DNA of 64,000 bases. Source: Fomes fomentarius. Taxonomy: Eukaryota; Basidiomycota; Agaricomycetes; Polyporales; Polyporaceae. The notes below the pieces were generated by a model. The model did not search any database. It was given only the letters and a program-made list of their open reading frames with translations, and was not told the DNA's origin. The DNA lies in assembly GCA_022606135.1 (NCBI GenBank), contig JABYQN010000005.1:2790001-2854000 (forward strand), written 5' to 3'. This document shows positions 1 through 10,395 of this stretch, piece after piece; the stretch's first letter is position 1; every line of letters begins with the position of its first letter. A program made the translations under genes and the position numbers.

Positions 1-1353
1 CCTACAATCAACACTGGCGCGACTGGCCTTCAAAACTTTGGTGTGTTGGGCGTTCCGAATGCCCTTATTCTGCAGTGCTGACTAGGATTCAACGAACAGA
101 CAATGTCGTCGCTGCTGCGAAGGCGAATGGCATCCGCCTCATCGTCGCGCTGTGCGTATGATGAAACTAACTGTCTGCGTGACCGTCATACTGATCGCAT
201 ATATGCAGGACCAACAATTGGTCCGACTATGGTGGTATGGATGTGTACGTCCAGCAGATTGCTGGGTCGGCGAACCACGATCTCTTCTACACGGACGCGA
301 ACGTCGTCGTAAGTGCTGAGACTCTTCTTCATCCTGGGCAATAAATAACACGAGTGCGTAGTCCGCTTTCAAAAGCTACATCACAAGCTTCGTTGGGCGG
401 TACAAGGACGAGCCCACGATCTTGGCTTGGGAGCTCGCTAACGAACCGAGGTGCAGGGGTAGCACCGGGTATGACTACGCCTTCACGCGCAGCACCTTGC
501 AGCGAATCTGACCTATATGCAACTGCAGAACTTCGACCGGGACCTGCACCACCAAGACTGTCACCCAGTGGGCGACCGACATCTCCGCATTCATCAAGAC
601 CATTGATTCCAACCATCTTGTCGCGATTGGTGATGAAGGATTTTTCAATCAGCCGGGTAACCCGAGCTACCCGTACCAGTGCGTGCCGTTACTCGCTCTG
701 TGCCACTGCAGGTGTCTGACTTGACTCGTACTGGCAGGGGCTCTGAGGGTATTGACTTCGACGCCAACCTGAACATTAGTTCTATCGACTTCGGCACAGC
801 TCACGTGAGTCGATCAGGTCTCTTTCTTCGTTATCGGGAGCTCACACCCGACTCTCGTTACAGCTATACCCAGTCAGTCATGCGTACGTTCAGCCTTGGG
901 AGCTGCACTGATGTCTCGCCTACAGGGATCATGGGGACAGACGAGCGATCCTGTCGGATGGGGCTCGCAGTGGATCGCCGACCATGCCACGTCTGGAAAG
1001 GCTGTAAACAAACCCGTCATTCTGGAGGAGTTCGGGGTGACTGACAATCAAGCGGCCACTTACACCACTTGGTACAACACCGTCATCTCGTCTGGCCTGG
1101 CCGGTGACCTGATTTGGTGCGTACGCCTCACAACTACGTGACGATCTATAGAAGTTGGTCGCTGACTTAGTGTGTCCACAGGCAAGCCGGCTCTCGCTTC
1201 TCCTCTGGGCCCACGTCCGACGATGGCTACACGGTACATTCATCGTCCCTGTCACAGCTTGGTGTGTACTAACTGCAAGGACAGATCTACCCCGACGATC
1301 CTGTGTATCCGATTGAGGCTCAGCATGCCGCTGCTATCAAGGCGAGGGGATGA
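1..1353 (+). CDS. Endo-beta-1,4-mannanase, GH5 (subfamily 7-like), 5' partial
   Basis: Secreted-type enzyme that cleaves beta-1,4-mannan in plant hemicellulose. The gene enters from the left edge, so signal peptide and N-terminus are missing; about 278 residues are visible. I read ten exons: 1-40, 100-151, 209-308, 362-468, 529-678, 738-804, 864-872, 926-1116, 1182-1233 and 1285-1353, all with GT-AG introns of 51-65 nt. The joined protein has the GH5 landmarks: WELANEP with the acid/base Glu at about visible residue 92, and ILEEFG with the nucleophile Glu at about residue 210. [16 protein letters not shown] and [25 protein letters not shown] ends match fungal Man5 enzymes. The seventh exon is only 9 nt (Leu-Tyr-Pro). 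No carbohydrate-binding module is visible in this part. It is convergent with the next gene. Confidence 0.88.
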
Positions 1354-1701
1354 GGACTTGAGCACCAAAAGCTTTTATTCTCCTTTGTACATCTTCGAGT
1401 GTGGAAAAGAGAATTGCATTATGTAACGAGGCGCCAGGCTCTGTAGCCGTCGACTCGGGCGCTTTCGCAGTCCAGCGGTAAGCAAACGGCAGATGCCATA
1501 AGTAAGTGCGCTTCTGTCCAAACCAGGCCCAAATACGACTCGACCATTTGACAAATACAACGTGCTCACTGCTAGACGATGCAAAGATCACTACACGCAA
1601 CCAAAAATCCAATGACTGGTGGAACGATATCTCAGCTCTCCTCACACGTCTCCCTTTCCACATCACGATGCACTCTCGCTCTCCTACTCTTCCTCCTTCT
1701 C
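1354..1701. other. Intergenic, between two convergent genes
   Basis: About 350 bases lying downstream of both the mannanase (plus) and the DUF4267 gene (minus). It should hold both 3' UTRs and polyadenylation signals. I see no gene in it. Confidence 0.5.
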
Positions 1702-2114
1702 TTACGTGCGGTCGAATAACCCGAGCAAAACGAGCCCAACGACTGTCAAGACAGGCGCATATCCCCAGTGGTTCCATTCGCCTCCCGGCGAGCTCGGCCG
1801 CACGATCGCGCCATCCGCGAACGCGACGCTACTCCCTGCCACCATGATCCAACCCAATACTTTGCTGTTCCCGTAGACCGCGGCCGCCCAGATGGCGACA
1901 CCCATGAAGATGTCTCGCACGCCATAGATCTTCATCAAGTCGTCGACGAGCTGGTGCGTGTGGGCCGACGCGGAAGCTTCGGGGGCGCATAAGGGAAGAA
2001 GGTCAGCCCATTGAGCGGGCGTAGGATGGCGTTGATCCCGAAGGCGACGAAGATGGCTCCGAAGGCACTGGCGCTGAGCCGGAGCCAAGTGGATTGTGAG
2101 AGACGGGTGGGCAT
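1702..2114 (-). CDS. DUF4267-type small membrane protein, one probable frameshift
   Basis: Small hydrophobic protein of about 137 residues if one base is restored. The start MPTRLSQSTWLRLSASAF leads into a membrane helix (FGAIFVAFGINAIL) and the segment GLTFFPYAPP. The reading frame then shifts by one, and the protein continues as EASASAHTHQLVDDLMKIYG, VRDIFMGVAIWAAAVYG, LGWIMVAGSSVAFADGAIV and a final helix. The motif order (acidic loop, LMxxYGxRDIFMG, GEWNHWGY, last helix) is that of the DUF4267 family, whose function is not known. The shift falls at the five-G run at 1981-1985. The span of 413 nt is one short of a multiple of three, so a single missing base restores the frame. A sequencing or assembly indel is more likely than true decay because both halves are otherwise intact. 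Confidence 0.7.
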
Positions 2115-3680
2115 GTTGATGGTCGACTTGAGGTACGTGGATTGGAAGTGCGCTCAGTGGGAGCTTGAACCTCTTGGTGGGTCTGTGTTCGGTCCGTGCC
2201 CCCTCCTTTATGTGTACGAGATGGGCGCCGGTAGGGTCAAGCTTGTCTTCGCATGCGAACCTAACCGGGACTTGCTAATATGACTGGACTCCTTTCTGTT
2301 CTCGCCAACGGCTCCGAGGGGTCCCAAGGTAGGTTAGTTTGTCAGCTTGAATGACAGTCTGAGCGCTGAACGTCTATCTAACATCGATCATTGCGCGTAT
2401 CCGAGACAGAAAACGGGGGACATCGTATCTTCCCCAGCGAGACGATGTAAACCTTCGATGTAGGCATAGCACGAGCCTTACTGAGCTATTACCCGTCCAT
2501 TTCGACCTACAGCATGTTTTCACTCCATTTTGTCCCGATTCCCAGGGTTCACTCCGCGGACGTCCAAGGTTAGGCCGCTCATTATCTACAAGAACGTAAC
2601 AGAACACACCATGAGCTGGCTCGCCAATGTTTGCTGATGGACGACCGTGAACATGTTCTCTCCGACTCCACCGGGGAGAACCCGTACAATGCGACCTTCG
2701 AGGTTTACAACTCGATCTGTCTTACCGCCGATCAGCTCGCGTCCGATGCTTGCCAGCACCTCCTACCTGCGAACGCATCTCACCCACCGAACGTGAACAA
2801 TGCAGGACATGTGCTCCATAGCACTGTACCTCTGGCTCTCACCGTCGCCATCCCCTTCGCAACGTTCCTCGTCTACGGTACCCAAGGGTGCCTCGATATT
2901 CATCTACAACGCACAATCCGGGTTTACTGTCGTATTCTCGCGCTGATCGCATAGGTTGATGGAACCTGTCATCCAGCTTCGAACACCATGTCCGCATGAG
3001 CCCATGAAACGGGGTGCCCTCCATGGAGTTTTACACGTCTTATGACAGTCTCATGAAAATGTGTATACTCAGACCACAGGACAGCTATCCGAAGGCTTTC
3101 TCTTCAACTCACCGCCCTTTCCGATCCCAATACTTCTCACAGTACTAGAAGTCGGCTGCGTCAAGTGAAGCTGGGCCCAGTGTCACCGGCCCGAGCGACC
3201 ACTGCAAAGTTTTGGAGCACGGGGTGTCGTCGAAATGGGGATGCGCGTACGTACTACAGTAGCACCTGGCCGTTACATTGCCGGAAAACTGTACCATTTC
3301 GACCCATTTATACACGATTATGGTCTTAAGATCTCAGGGACCCGAGGACGTCTGAAATGAAATGATACAGTACCATCGGCGCCTATGCATGCTCTTTTCA
3401 TCTGAGACTGCGCATCAGCCATCATCACTCCCAGATCTCGTATTACCACTCAGCTTGACTCTTACTTGACTCTGTGCTTATTGGGAATGAAGTCAGCACA
3501 TTATATATGAACTGGGCTACGCCACTGGGGTGCGGGCTACCTCGGATCATTTCCGTGAACCATTCGGAATTCGGGTGTATCCTCTGCAAGTCATGACAAC
3601 TTCTGGCATTGGCCAGACGCCTCGAATCTAGGCTATATATGCCGGGTAGAAGTCCTCCAATCTGAACGTCCAGAAACTCA
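2115..3680. other. Intergenic region with one doubtful small ORF
   Basis: Upstream DNA of two divergent genes. From 2637 to 2954 on plus there is an open frame of about 105 codons starting with ATG. It carries a Cys-containing, Asn-glycosylation-rich first half and one hydrophobic stretch (VPLALTVAIPFATFLVYG), like a loop plus membrane helix of a larger protein. No partner exons were found, so it may be a relic. A TATA-like tatatatg lies near 3632, ahead of the gene that starts at 3681. Confidence 0.4.
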
Positions 3681-4979
3681 ATGTTTGCTGCTAGGCTCGC
3701 CCATGTTCGTATGCCTGCTGGCACGCGCTTGCGTCCTCTTCGCTCTCGCGCTAGCCTTGCATACACATACACACGCAATTCAGCTTCTCCCGCCTTAGCC
3801 AGATCATTCGCTGCTTCCACGGCTTCGGCTTCGGCATCCTCAGCCCCTGTCTCACAGCCCTCATCTCGCGCTGCCGCTACCAACGTACCCCCTGCCGAAC
3901 CCTGGAGGCGACATGTCAGTCTGGACCCCCAGACTCCCACCGTGTTCACCTTCTTTGAAAAGGCTACCTCCACATGGCAGTACATTGTTATCGATCCGAA
4001 GACTGCTGAGGCCGTCATCATCGACCCTGTCCTCGACTATGACCCCGCGTCAGGTGCTGTCAGTTCTTCCACAGCAGATGGTCTCGTATCTTTCGTTGAA
4101 CACAACAATTTGAAAGTTACGAGGATTCTGTAAGTGTTTCCACTCGTTGATGATGATGCATCGAGACACTCATTTGGCCACACCATACATCCAGCGAAAC
4201 TCATGCACACGCGGATCACCTCACCGCGGCGCAGTACCTCAAACAACAGCTCCAAGGGGGCGTTCTGGTCTGTATCGGCCAGCGAATCAAGCAGGTTCAG
4301 CAGACGTTCGCTCCAATTTACGGTCTGGACTCCTCGTCACTTCAGAATTCGTTTGATGTGTATTTCGGGGATAACGAGACGTTCAAGCTCGGCTCTTTGT
4401 CTTGCTATGTCCTTCACCTCCCTGGGCATACCCCTGACCACGTCGGGTTTGTCATTGGGAAGGCGGTGTTCACAGGAGATTCCATCTTCAATGTACGTTG
4501 TCTAACTTTGATGAAACTCATAGGCGTGGTGCTCATGGTGATGATAGCCCGATGTAGGGTCTGCTCGTGCGGACTTCCCAGGCGGGGATGCAGAGGAGCT
4601 CTATGCGGTAATACGCCGTCCCCGAGCTCAACAGTTTCAGAAGCTCATGCACCTCTTTCCTTTTCAGTCCATGCAGCGATTGCTCGCCCTGCCCGCGGAT
4701 TATCGCCTCTATGTTGGGCACGATTATCCAAAAGACCGCGATCAGACTTGCTTCTCGACTGTGGCAGATCAACGCGTGAAGAACCAGCACGTCAGGGTTG
4801 GTACGGACGCCGGCTCGTTCGTGCGGTGGCGGAAGGCGCGTGACGGCACGCTTGGGGCACCACGGCTATTGCATCCGTCCATCCAAGTCAATATCAGGGC
4901 TGGGAGGCTACCGCCACCAGACGAACATGGGAGAGTGTTCTTGCGTACACCCGTCCAGGCTGACGTGAAGCTCGAGTAG
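3681..4979 (+). CDS. ETHE1-like persulfide dioxygenase (metallo-beta-lactamase fold), probably mitochondrial
   Basis: Predicted sulfur dioxygenase that oxidises glutathione persulfide to sulfite in the mitochondrial matrix. Four exons: 3681-4129, 4195-4492, 4548-4607 and 4668-4979, giving 372 residues. The N-terminus is Arg/Ser/Ala-rich with almost no acidic residues for some 70 positions, as expected of a mitochondrial presequence. The fold then starts at FTFFEKATSTWQYIV. The metal motif THAHADH lies at about residues 152-158, the second His in LHLPGHTPDHVGF, and the DxG...ADF segment (PDVGSARADF) at 250-259, followed by the GHDY histidine. This motif set is the ETHE1/GloB type. A glyoxalase II role is possible but the ADF segment favours ETHE1. 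Start chosen as the first in-frame ATG after a TATA-like element. Confidence 0.85.
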
Positions 4980-5340
4980 CAGCATCCCGATCATCAATTC
5001 GTCACATCGCATATGTAGTCGTCCAATCCATCGCATGTGTTCTTCATTATGCCACGGGTGACGGCTGTCAGAGTGAGACATGCATCCTCGGGCATGCGCG
5101 AACGGTCGCACAAAGTGGCGGTGCTGTAACGTTGGAGGCTTGGGTACTCGGACTCGACGGCCAAGGTGGCTGACAAGTGTTGTCCTTCCTCGCAGGCTTC
5201 AGCTACCCGTGCATCTCTGCAAGATCTCCGAGTGATGATTGATAGCCATCATCGACGTCTCTTTCACAGTCGCCTTCGACTCACCGGCCGGTCTATTGGG
5301 TATATAAGGATCCCTCAAGAATGACTCGACAGCACCGACA
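4980..5340. other. Intergenic, promoter of the F-box gene
   Basis: About 360 bases between two plus-strand genes, with no coding signal. A perfect TATATAAG box at 5301-5308 precedes the next ATG by about 35 bases. Confidence 0.5.
5301..5308 (+). promoter_or_regulatory. TATA box of the F-box gene
   Basis: TATATAAG lies 33 bases before the ATG at 5341. The transcript leader is therefore predicted to be very short or absent, which would make later in-frame ATGs possible starts. Confidence 0.55.
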
Positions 5341-6789
5341 ATGTGTATCCACCTCGCTGCTCTTCCACCTCATGCACAGTGCATGCCTCGCTGCGCCTCG
5401 CCGTACGACCTACCCCTCGAAATATGGCAGCAAATCCTCACTCTCTCCTGTACTGATGGAGGATACACGGGTACCTCACTTGCTCTCGTCTCCAGGTTCT
5501 TTCACGCCGCGTCCCATCTTGTCCGATTTCGCTCGCTCCGGTTCACTTCCCTACGCCAAATTGAGGGATTCTTTACGTACCTCGAGAATTACCCCATCAC
5601 TCCCCGCCGCCTCGTACCAAAGGTCAACCATCTTCTCCTCTCCTTTCCTTGTGCGCCTCCCGACGACTCTTCTCCCGATCTCGATGACAACATGGGTAAC
5701 CGGGCCCCCCTGGTGTGGTACCATGAACGACAGTTACGTGACCGGGAGAAGGCTGGATGGGACAAGCAGTTCTTGATGCTCGTTCCTCGTCTCCTCGAGC
5801 TCGTCGCTCCTTATCTGGAGACACTCGCGCTGGTGCAATCGGATGCATTCATCATCCCTGCCGTTTGTAATACCCTTCCCAAACTTCGCGAACTCACCCT
5901 GCTCGTGGGCATCGAGGTCATGCTGAGCGAAGATGATGACATCGTACCTACCGCTCTTGCGTTCATGTCAGGGGCAGACGGACACGAACCGGCCCTCGGG
6001 CTGTCCTCTCATGAAAGCTTCGCGCCTTCCCCAAACCGGTGCCAAGTCACTGCCGCATCGGGCCACAGTACTGCACTCATGCACCCACTTGCGACACCCG
6101 CGTTCCCGGCATCCATCACACCTGCGACACGTCCTCTCGGCGATCCCGCCCACCTTGTCACGGTCCACGCACGGGACGCGCGCTTTCCCGCACTCGAGCG
6201 CCTGCACCTCGTGTGTGGACGGCACCGCGACTGGACGCTGCGCGAGCCGCTCTCGCTGCTCCCCAGGCTCGCCCCGGCGCTCACACACTTGCGCATCTCA
6301 AACGTGACATACACGCACGGCCAGGACGAGTGTATCCCGGCGTTTCTGTACGATGCGCTCGAGGGGGGCACTGTGGAGGGCGGCGGCGGAAGACGAAGTT
6401 CGCGCCCGTTTGCATCGGGCCTGTCCTTGGATGATGGCCATGGGGCCCATAGGAATAGGACGCTTGTCCGACTCCAAGGGTCCTTGGAGGATGGCGCTCC
6501 ACGTGTCACGGTGATGCCCCGGCTGAAGCGCGTTGTGGTTCATTCGTTGCCTCCTCCGTGTGGAGGAGGGTGCGATCCGTGTAAGGACTACACCAGACTT
6601 GTCAACGCCGTGGAGACGATAGGCGTAGCATGCGCTCGAAGCACGGAGAACATGCGCGTGCGGTTAGTGGAGGGCGAGAGGGTGAAGCACACGGACTGGG
6701 AACAGATAGTCACGGCGCAATGGATAGCGAGGATTGAGGACGGGTCTGGATGTTGGGAGGATGAGGTTGAGGTCTCGTCGCGCTTGTAG
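5341..6789 (+). CDS. F-box-like protein, single exon
   Basis: Uninterrupted ORF of 482 residues. Near residues 20-60 there is an F-box-like segment: SPYDLPLEIWQQILTLSC, then LALVSRFFHAASHLVRFRSLRF. This is the usual basidiomycete arrangement, a degenerate F-box followed by a Leu-rich C-terminal region with no sharp repeat. Later segments such as ALERLHLVCGRHRDWTL and LAPALTHLRISNVTYT look like irregular leucine-rich repeats. The expected role is a substrate adaptor of SCF ubiquitin ligases via Skp1, but the F-box is short and the target is unknown. Such genes form large, fast-evolving families in Agaricomycetes. The stop at 6787-6789 is followed by a second in-frame TAG. Confidence 0.78.
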   Translation: MCIHLAALPPHAQCMPRCASPYDLPLEIWQQILTLSCTDGGYTGTSLALVSRFFHAASHLVRFRSLRFTSLRQIEGFFTYLENYPITPRRLVPKVNHLLLSFPCAPPDDSSPDLDDNMGNRAPLVWYHERQLRDREKAGWDKQFLMLVPRLLELVAPYLETLALVQSDAFIIPAVCNTLPKLRELTLLVGIEVMLSEDDDIVPTALAFMSGADGHEPALGLSSHESFAPSPNRCQVTAASGHSTALMHPLATPAFPASITPATRPLGDPAHLVTVHARDARFPALERLHLVCGRHRDWTLREPLSLLPRLAPALTHLRISNVTYTHGQDECIPAFLYDALEGGTVEGGGGRRSSRPFASGLSLDDGHGAHRNRTLVRLQGSLEDGAPRVTVMPRLKRVVVHSLPPPCGGGCDPCKDYTRLVNAVETIGVACARSTENMRVRLVEGERVKHTDWEQIVTAQWIARIEDGSGCWEDEVEVSSRL

Positions 6790-7600
6790 TAGGCTTTCAC
6801 TCCATCTTCAAACTTCGCGCCACGATTGTAGTGTGTTCATGAATGTCGGGCTCTCTTCAATCTATCCTTGACGACTCAATAATTTGTACTGGGAACTACA
6901 ACTAGTCATTAAGGCTCAGTGCATGTCGTATTCAAGTTCTTTCTCTTATGAAGACGAGACAATGTTATCTCATCAGTTGCAGATTCTCTCTAGCTTTTTG
7001 GGCTCTTACACCAGATACGGACTCCTTCACATGAGATAGGTATGAGGGAGATATCTGAGAGCGCTCTGCTGGTAGCGATGGACTGGAGCTGTCGTAACTT
7101 CGGAGTAACCAGCCAACTGATGACATCACGCCAACATGGACGTCGATGATGCTACGGCCCGGCGCGAAGTTACTCTCAGACTCCGCCCACTTATCGCCAG
7201 ATGCTACATAGGAAAGTTCACTTGTCAACGGTACAAGTGAATTCTCCAACATCATGTCATCGTCCGGAGTTCGTCGCTGATACTAATAGGCAACTCTGAT
7301 GTCTTCATTTCGAATAGTACCCACTGGCAGTGGCCGAAGTTGGACTGTCAAACCAACCGTTCAGATCGCCCGCGAATCTGGTACCTATTGAGTCAACCTC
7401 CTCGTGACCAACGGCCGGCAAGTGTGAACTCGCGCTGCCCTCACGATGCCGAAGCGACATGGTCATGGGTGTCCTGTCCAGTATAGTAATGTGCAGGCTT
7501 CTTCCATGTCACGGGCCGATTAAATTTCCTCAGCCAGCAGAAGCTATAAATAAAGGACATCGACCATTGAATGGGCATCACAAAAGTCCTGAGCCTGAAG
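6790..7600. other. Intergenic, promoter of the CE16 gene
   Basis: Lower-GC spacer of about 800 bases. A minus-strand open frame of 96 codons at 6965-7255 has no family resemblance and was not called. TATAAATA at 7545-7552 sits about 50 bases before the chosen start of the next gene. Confidence 0.45.
7545..7552 (+). promoter_or_regulatory. TATA box of the CE16 esterase gene
   Basis: TATAAATA lies 49 bases before the ATG at 7601 but only 19 before the in-frame ATG at 7571. With transcription starting about 30 bases downstream, only the 7601 start would be in the mRNA. Confidence 0.55.
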
Positions 7601-8794
7601 ATGCGGTCCACGCTTCTAGTAGCATGGTCATGGTGTCTGCTCCAAGTCGGGATCGTGAGCGTTCTTCCAGTCAACGCACGCCCTACCACAGACGTTATCC
7701 TATTCGGTGACTCGTACACTGGTAAGTGTTCGCAAGACCGCACAAGTACCTTGTTCACCACACGCCGACAGACCAGTCGCGTGGCCATAGCATCTCGAAC
7801 GGAACATACCCCGGAAAGGACTATCAACAAATCTATCCTCCAGTACGCACACTTCTTGTTTCTTAGGCACGCCGACGTTGAGCGTACGCCATCTCCAGGC
7901 AGACACCGCGGCAGACGGAGGCTTCCAGTGGCCCTTCTACCTCGGCCTCTACGGCAACTACACCATCTGGAATTACGCCGTCGGCGGCGCAGTCTGTTCC
8001 AACGAACTCACGCCCCTCCTCGGCGTCCCCGACGTCTCTTCGGGACAAAAGGACTGGTTCGTGCAGGACCACGTTGCGCACAACGGCACCGCGCACCAGC
8101 GTCTCCAGCTCGCTCCCGCCTCGTCCGTCGCCGTCCTCTTCGTGGGCACGAACGACATCGGGATCAACAACTTCGTCACCAACGACCAGCACGAGGACGT
8201 CTCCCTCGCGAATGTCGCCGATTGCCAGCTCGACACGATCCGCGCGCTGCATGCCTTTGGAATGCGGCGATTCATCCTCAACTCGCTCATCCCGCTTCAC
8301 CTCACGGGACTCTACGCGGACTCGGACAAGCGCACGATATACTACCCGCTCCCGCACAACGGCACGGCGTGGCACCGGAGCATGTTCAACCTCGTGCACA
8401 GCCTGAATCGCATCCTGCGCGACGGCGTGGACGTGCTCAACGCGCAATGGCGCGGCGACGGCCACGTCGAGTGGTTCGACACGTACGGATTCTTCGAGGA
8501 GATCTATGACCACCCGGCGCGGTACTTCAACGGCAGCATACCTGCGAACGTCACGGGCCATTGCCATCAATGCCCCGATCCGGATGACTGGAGACAGTGC
8601 GATATGTACGTGCACGAGTGCTAAAAGCATGATTAAATCACTGGCTGACATTGACTGCGCTCCACAGTGGTGACTGCACCCTCGACGAGCGTGATTCGTA
8701 TATGTGGTGGGACGAGCTCCATCCGAGCGAACAGACCGGGCGGAACTTGGCGGCTGAGATGCACCGGAAAATCGAGGGAAAGTCCAGGTACTGA
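7601..8794 (+). CDS. Secreted GDSL acetylesterase, CE16 family
   Basis: Extracellular esterase expected to remove acetyl groups from xylo- or gluco-oligosaccharides. Four exons: 7601-7721, 7772-7842, 7899-8605 and 8668-8794 (introns 50, 56 and 62 nt), giving 341 residues. Residues 1-26 form a signal peptide (MRSTLLVAWSWCLLQVGIVS, cleaved near VNA). The catalytic Ser38 lies in FGDSYTDQSR, the oxyanion block II Gly in NYAVGGAVC, the Asn in FVGTNDIG, and the Asp315/His318 pair in WWDELHPSE. This SGNH set and the GKDYQQIYPP insert match fungal CE16. Several N-glycosylation sites are present. An upstream in-frame ATG at 7571 would add 10 residues, but it lies too near the TATA box. Together with the mannanase it suggests hemicellulose breakdown. 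Confidence 0.88.
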
Positions 8795-10395
8795 CCAAAA
8801 GCGCAGGAGAGACTTCCCAACAATCTAGGGCATTCACCGCGGCGAAAATGTATGCGCTAGTCACTGGTGAGCCTCCTCTATAGTAGTGGAGAAACATGCC
8901 TTGGGTGATACACTTTTGCGCCTTCTTGCCCTTACCGGTACCACTCCTATGACTCTTGTCTTCCTGTCGTCTCCGTTTCTTGTCGTTGTTAGGCACTCAC
9001 GAAGCGTGCTGTATGGGTTCCGCTTCTCGCCCCGACGGACAATCATAGCGTGCTTCTTGTATAAAGACAACCGCTCCGTGCTCCAATCACTCAATAGCTG
9101 TGCGTCCTCCTGCAGGGAGAAGAAGTCAGATGAACTGACGGGATGGCTGGCTACATACAACGTCTGCGCGTGCTTCGAGCGTAGTGGAGTACCCCTTCAA
9201 CCGTTGCTCGAGAACGTGAATTGCGACTTTGAGGAAGTCCTTGACAACCTTCGGCTGAGGCGGCTTTGTCTTCTTCAACAACGGATTTCTCCAGGCCTTT
9301 CACAGACAGTGTTTGGAGCCGATCTTACTAGCATACTAGGGAGCGTTCAGTCAGTAGCACGTAGACGAGTATTAAGTAGTATGACAAACTGTATACCTGC
9401 GTCCTGTGATGGCTCGGTGTAGGTATCGAGAAATGGCCAACTGGCCGCAAGAGTTCAAGTCCAGTCGAAGTTCAGCAGTGGATGCACTTGTCAGCATACC
9501 AGAGTGAGGACCGCGACAAACAAGTGCAGATAACAAGAGGGCCAGCACCGCGACAGTCCTGATGTCGAAACGTCCACAACCGTTGTACATCAAGTATCTC
9601 ACTGCCAAGGTTCTAGATCTTCTCTCGCCCACGCTCACGTCATCTAGTAAGGCAGCACTTAAGCCCTCCTAGCCTCGACAGTCATAGCTAAAACACATAC
9701 ATGTAAGAGACATGGACACAGGCTGAGATGTGTTTCACGTACATATACTTCATTGCTGGAACGAAAGGAAACCCATGTGCTTGTCATGAAGAGGCGCGTC
9801 TTCATTTCGGCAATTGAACGAGTGCATGGTCCACACACAACACGTCGACAAAAGTCTCGAGCAGCACATCAACTCTTACAGTGCTTGGAAGACTGCCCAG
9901 GAGTATGCTCATCGCGATGATTTCGGATGTCGTTCAGTGCAGGCAGTTTAGCATGGGCCGCGAACAAAATTTTGTCCACAGATGCATCAACCCTCGCTCT
10001 CCCCGACTGTTTCCAGTACCCTTCGAGTAGTGTTTGTTCAATGGATATGAGTAAGCGGGCTCACTGACGTTGGGCTATTGAGCTGAGAACTCGAGTGTGA
10101 AGTTGGGCCGATGAAGTTGCTGAACGATGACAGTAAGAATCAGAGATGATGGAATACTTATCTTTCTGACTCTTGTACTTAGTAGCAGATGCTGTGCGTC
10201 ACTAGTATCGAGATAAGCCTTTCACGCTTCAAGATAAGCGCTGCTTTACTTTTTATCGTTCCAAGAGTCATACAGCCGCCATCTTCATAATCTTCAGGCT
10301 ACTCCTCCTCCTGCCTATCTCTTTAACACCCTCCGTTCTTGCGCTCTTTACACCATCAACTATACATTACGCACGCCGGATAAGAGAGGCCAGAG
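8795..10395. other. Intergenic, no gene seen
   Basis: About 1.6 kb between two plus-strand genes. A 178-codon open frame at 8886-9422 (plus) begins with GTG and has no compositional or motif support. The last 150 bases are pyrimidine-rich, consistent with the promoter of a highly expressed housekeeping gene (eIF2 alpha). Confidence 0.45.

Noticed and set aside
7863..8996. 377-codon minus-strand open frame
   Set aside because: It lies antisense to the CE16 esterase, whose motifs and splice phases are clear; its Arg/Val/Glu-rich text is the mirror of GC-rich codon use.
8886..9422. 178-codon plus-strand open frame after the CE16 gene
   Set aside because: Non-ATG start, odd Cys/Arg/Ser-rich composition, no homology that I can recognise.
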